From: Streptomyces sp. BHT-5-2 | Lineage (GTDB): Bacteria > Actinomycetota > Actinomycetes > Streptomycetales > Streptomycetaceae | Assembly: GCF_019774615.1 (NCBI RefSeq) | Contig: NZ_CP081496.1 | Coordinates: 3,038,001 to 3,102,000 of the forward strand | Direction: 5' to 3' | DNA length: 64,000 nucleotides | Shown: in pieces, positions 61,586 to 64,000 of the stretch | How positions within the stretch are numbered: the first letter of the stretch is position 1 | Layout: every line of letters starts with the position of its first letter | Made by a program: the position numbers and the translations under genes | The notes under the pieces: generated by a model | Databases searched by the model: none | What the model saw: the letters and a program-made list of their open reading frames with translations, nothing else | What the model was told of the DNA's origin: nothing

Positions 61586-62548
61586 TCAGAAGCCGAACTC
61601 CTGGGCCCACCACGGGCCGCCCGGCCCGAAGTGCGCGCCGACGCCGAGGGACTTGTACTCGCAGTTGAGGATGTTGGCGCGGTGTCCCGGGCTGCTCATC
61701 CACGAGTCCATCACGGAGTGCGCGTCGGCCTGGCCGCGGGCGATGTTCTCCCCGCCGAGGTCGGCTATGTCATGGGCGCGGGCCCGGTCCCAGGGCGTGT
61801 GGCCGTCGGGGTCGGTGTGGCCGAAGAACCCGCGCCGGGCCATGTCGTCGCTGAACCGCTCGGCCAGACCGGTCAGTTGGTCGCCGGCGGCGACCGGCGC
61901 GCAGCCCGCCTCGGCCCGCGCCTGGTTGACCAGCGAGACCACCTCGGCCTCGGCTGCCGCCTCGGTGCCGCCGCCGGCGATCGGGGTGGCGGTCGGGGAC
62001 GCCGAGGGCCGGGGGGTGGCGGTGGCGGTGCCGCCGGTGGGCGACGCGGACGGCCGGCCGCCGGGCACCCGGGTCGGGGACGCGACGGCCCGGGACGCCG
62101 ACGGGGCGGCGGTGGGCGAGGCGGGGGAGGTCGCCGGACCGGTCCGCCCCGCGCCCCGCGAGGCGGCGTTCCCGCCGTCCCCGCCCGTCCCGCCCCTGCT
62201 CACGTCCCCGCCGTCCCGCCCGGCCACGTCCGAGGGGCCGGTCACCGGCGCGGAGAAGCTCTCCTGCGGCAGGGCGTCCGGCAGCGTGCCGGCCCGCACC
62301 CGGTCGGCGCCGTCGCCGCCGACCCCCACGAACCGCCCGCCGCCCGGGACGAGTCCGGACGCCACCGCCACCGCGCCCATCGCCACCGCGGCCGAGGCGC
62401 CGAGCAGTCCGGTGCGCACCGGCGCGGTCCGGCGGGCCGCGCGGTGACCCCGGTGCCCCGCGGGCGCGGCCGCATCCGTCGGACCGTCAACCTGCCCCGT
62501 ACGAGGGCGTTCCGGTATCTGGGGAGCAGAGCGTCGATGGCGGCCCAT
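61586..62548 (-). CDS. CAP/SCP-domain (YkwD-like) secreted or membrane-anchored protein
   Basis: A 320-residue protein: basic cytoplasmic start, one hydrophobic segment (GLLGASAAVAMGAVAVASGL, about residues 65-84), a 115-residue low-complexity Ser/Thr/Pro/Gly linker, and a C-terminal CAP domain. Domain marks are VVSLVNQARAEAGC, GFFGHTDPDGHTPWDRA (His), GENIARGQADAHSVMDSWM (Glu) and SPGHRANILN (His). Related bacterial proteins are cell-wall associated; their activity is unclear. The ATG follows GGGGGAAGGAAG. Convergent with mutM, divergent from acylphosphatase. Confidence 0.88.
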   Translation of the reverse strand: MGRHRRSAPQIPERPRTGQVDGPTDAAAPAGHRGHRAARRTAPVRTGLLGASAAVAMGAVAVASGLVPGGGRFVGVGGDGADRVRAGTLPDALPQESFSAPVTGPSDVAGRDGGDVSRGGTGGDGGNAASRGAGRTGPATSPASPTAAPSASRAVASPTRVPGGRPSASPTGGTATATPRPSASPTATPIAGGGTEAAAEAEVVSLVNQARAEAGCAPVAAGDQLTGLAERFSDDMARRGFFGHTDPDGHTPWDRARAHDIADLGGENIARGQADAHSVMDSWMSSPGHRANILNCEYKSLGVGAHFGPGGPWWAQEFGF

Positions 62549-62686
62549 CCGCGGAACTTCCTTCCCCCGGTGCAAGCACCGGCTCCACTGGAGCGGCTGT
62601 CGCCGCGCAGATTTCCTGGGATGCCTCATCCGAAAGGGTGAGTCCTCGCTGTCGGGGGACTGTACGCCATGACGCACGGGGCGGAT

Positions 62687-62716
62687 GTGCTTGCTGAGCA
62701 ATTGGCCGGTTAACGT
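62687..62716 (+). promoter_or_regulatory. Predicted promoter of the acylphosphatase gene
   Basis: GTGCTT, an 18-base spacer and TAACGT place transcription start at or next to the ATG, implying a leaderless mRNA; no ribosome binding site is present. Confidence 0.45.
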
Positions 62717-62722
62717 GCACAC

Positions 62723-63004
62723 ATGGACGAGGAAGTGCGGATGACCGCGTGGGTACGCGGGCGGGTCCAGGAAGTTGGGTTCCGCTGGTTCACCCGAGCG
62801 AACGCCTTGCGCATCGGTGGGCTCACCGGCTTCGCGGTCAATCTCGGCGACGGCCGCGTCCAGGTCGTCGCCGAGGGACCGAAGGACCGCTGCGCGGAGT
62901 TGCTGGAGTGGCTCCGCACCGGGGACACGCCCGGGCGCGTCGACGGCGTCACTGAGATTTGGGCCACGCCGCGGGGCGGCTACGACGGCTTCGAGATCCG
63001 CTGA
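62723..63004 (+). CDS. acyP: Acylphosphatase
   Basis: A 93-residue enzyme that hydrolyses carboxyl-phosphate bonds. The signature [18 protein letters not shown] carries the catalytic Arg, and [21 protein letters not shown] the Asn and second signature. Location next to mutM and before smc matches the usual actinobacterial order (mutM, acyP, smc). Confidence 0.94.
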   Translation: MDEEVRMTAWVRGRVQEVGFRWFTRANALRIGGLTGFAVNLGDGRVQVVAEGPKDRCAELLEWLRTGDTPGRVDGVTEIWATPRGGYDGFEIR

Positions 63005-63386
63005 CCGGCCCGGAACAAGCCGCCCGGACGGCCGCACCGGGCCCTTTCGCCGGTGCGCCTTCGTGAGCTGCTTACGGGAGATAAGCCCTGGTGGTTGCCA
63101 ACTCGGCCGACCCGTGCAAGGCTGCCGCTGTACGGATGATCTCCACGCCCCCCGGGACCTTTCTGGAGAGTGGACGCCATGCCCTGGCGGCCGCGCACTC
63201 TCAGGCGCCCAAGGATACGGGGCGTGATCGTGTTGACCCTCCATCCGTTTGGTGAGACTCTGGAATCCCCGCGCACCTTAGCTGTTTGGCATTGAGTACA
63301 CCTGGAGAATGACAAGCACCGCGGGTGCGAATCCCTCACGACCCACACCGCTTCGGTCGGTCACTCATTGTGGAGGACCATCCATC
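63005..63386. other. 382-base gap between acyP and the small coiled-coil gene
   Basis: Holds a hairpin (CGCACCGG with CCGGTGCG, 63033-63057) that may end acyP. At 63233-63261, TTGACC, 17 bases and GACTCT is a weak promoter candidate for the next gene. No gene is supported; a small RNA cannot be excluded but nothing specific was recognised. Confidence 0.4.
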
Positions 63387-63590
63387 ATGGCAAAGGCGCT
63401 TCTCGGTTACGTCGGCGGCTCCGACCCCCGAGTCCTCGCCGAGATGCGACGGCTTCAGCAGCGCGTCCAGGATCTCGAATCCGAGCTCCTTCGGATGCAG
63501 GCCGAGAACGACATGCTCTCCGCTGCCGCGCGTCGCGACGATTCGGTGCTCGACCTCGACGTACCCCAGGCGGAGCCCGCGCTCACCTGA
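63387..63590 (+). CDS. Small actinobacterial coiled-coil protein
   Basis: A 67-residue protein: MAKALLGYVGGSDPRVLAEM, then a leucine-rich heptad segment (LQQRVQDLESELLRMQAEND) predicted to form a coiled coil, and an acidic tail (DSVLDLDVPQAEP). A conserved protein of this kind lies upstream of smc in Streptomyces as recalled. GTGGAGGA precedes the ATG by about ten bases. Role unknown. Confidence 0.75.
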   Translation: MAKALLGYVGGSDPRVLAEMRRLQQRVQDLESELLRMQAENDMLSAAARRDDSVLDLDVPQAEPALT

Positions 63591-63625
63591 CCCCGTGCAG
63601 GGGCGGATGGGCCGCGCGCCAGCCG

Positions 63626-63648
63626 CTTGAGGCACCGTACGCCTCAAG
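63626..63648 (+). terminator. Hairpin after the small coiled-coil gene
   Basis: CTTGAGGC and GCCTCAAG pair perfectly around ACCGTAC. Several AAGATCTGCA-like units follow. Confidence 0.55.
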
Positions 63649-63698
63649 ATGTACACCTCAAGATCTGCACGCTTCACGATCCGCACTGCAAGATCTGC

Positions 63699-63720
63699 AA
63701 GGGACGCTTCGGCGTCCCTT
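63699..63720 (+). terminator. Second hairpin with TTCG loop
   Basis: AAGGGACGC and GCGTCCCTT close around a stable TTCG tetraloop, a strong terminator candidate in tandem with the one upstream. Confidence 0.75.
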
Positions 63721-64000
63721 CGTCGTTCCCCCGCATTTCCGTCGCCGGCGGTTCCCCGCCCCGCCGTGTGCCGTTGCCGCGCCGGACACCATGGTCGTGT
63801 CCGGTCACTTCCGTCTCGCGGTGTCTCCCCAGCCCCTCGGTATCGTCCTTACCGCATGATGTGCCCCTCCCCCTACCCGGTGAAACCGACGGCATGCACG
63901 GCCCGGTGAACGGGAGGGGAACGGCAGCGGGTGCCCCGGGGACGTACCGGCCGCGCGGATGCCCGGAATGTTGCGGAAGGGGCGCCGGGAGCGGCCGGTA
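63721..64000. other. Right-hand end of the window, no gene seen
   Basis: Nothing with coding features was found in the last 280 bases. smc would be expected further right by synteny. Confidence 0.4.

Noticed and set aside
63005..63386. Structured RNA gene or riboswitch before the small coiled-coil gene
   Set aside because: Only one short hairpin was seen and no known RNA family pattern was recognised.

Overview
The window is chromosomal DNA from a Streptomyces or very close relative. GC content is very high, nearly every gene uses G/C third positions, and GTG and TTG starts are common. The gene order (proline catabolism, leuB-ilvE, cimA, acetyl-CoA carboxylase beta/epsilon, two conservon operons, gltX, tRNA-Gln/Glu, ndgR-leuCD, hupS, gpsA-ddl, thiL-thiD, rpmB, recG, coaD, rpmF-rnc-mutM) matches from memory the SCO5519-SCO5576 part of the S. 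coelicolor core. The species cannot be set from this sequence.

Layout. 1-5.4 kb: a cut-off secreted metallophosphoesterase, a PucR-type regulator and the proline dehydrogenase/P5C dehydrogenase pair. 5.7-8.4 kb: a 43-residue gene, leuB and ilvE. 8.5-15.8 kb: an accessory nitrogen block (NCS1 permease, divergent urease-like ureAB-ureC without accessory genes, agmatine-deiminase-like enzyme, TetR regulator, MFS transporter), with three repeated operator-like sites in the divergent promoter. 15.8-17.7 kb: cimA behind what looks like an isoleucine attenuator. 17.7-20.4 kb: a 300-nt inverted-repeat element and a PL8 polysaccharide lyase. 20.6-22.5 kb: acyl-CoA carboxylase beta and epsilon. 22.5-24.1 kb: a small-protein/XRE/DUF397 group. 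24.2-34.6 kb: two tandem conservon (cvn) signalling operons whose cvnB copies are almost identical. 35-43.6 kb: FAH-family hydrolase, gltX, HAD phosphatase, five tRNA genes, ndgR, leuCD and hupS. 43.6-52.9 kb: lipid, cell-wall and vitamin genes (cofC, plsC-like, gpsA, ddl, thiL, thiD), rpmB and a DAK2 protein. 53.1-63.6 kb: recG, rsmD, coaD, sepIVA-like, yceD, rpmF, rnc, mutM, a CAP-domain protein, acylphosphatase and a small coiled-coil protein.

The genes form coherent sets. CimA, LeuCD, LeuB and IlvE together supply most steps of the citramalate route to isoleucine and of leucine synthesis. GltX lies next to tRNA-Glu and tRNA-Gln genes, and in bacteria that lack GlnRS it charges both. PlsC-like, GpsA and Ddl serve the envelope. 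RpmB, RpmF, Rnc, RsmD and RecG serve ribosome and genome upkeep.

The most striking item is a 251-residue in-frame insertion in RecG, exactly between the Lys and Thr of the Walker A motif. It has the hallmarks of a class 3 (Ala1, W-C-T) intein carrying a decayed LAGLIDADG endonuclease. Next in interest are the Ile-Ile leader and terminator upstream of cimA, the urease-like/deiminase cluster with its repeated operators, and the signs of recent gene conversion between the two cvnB genes.
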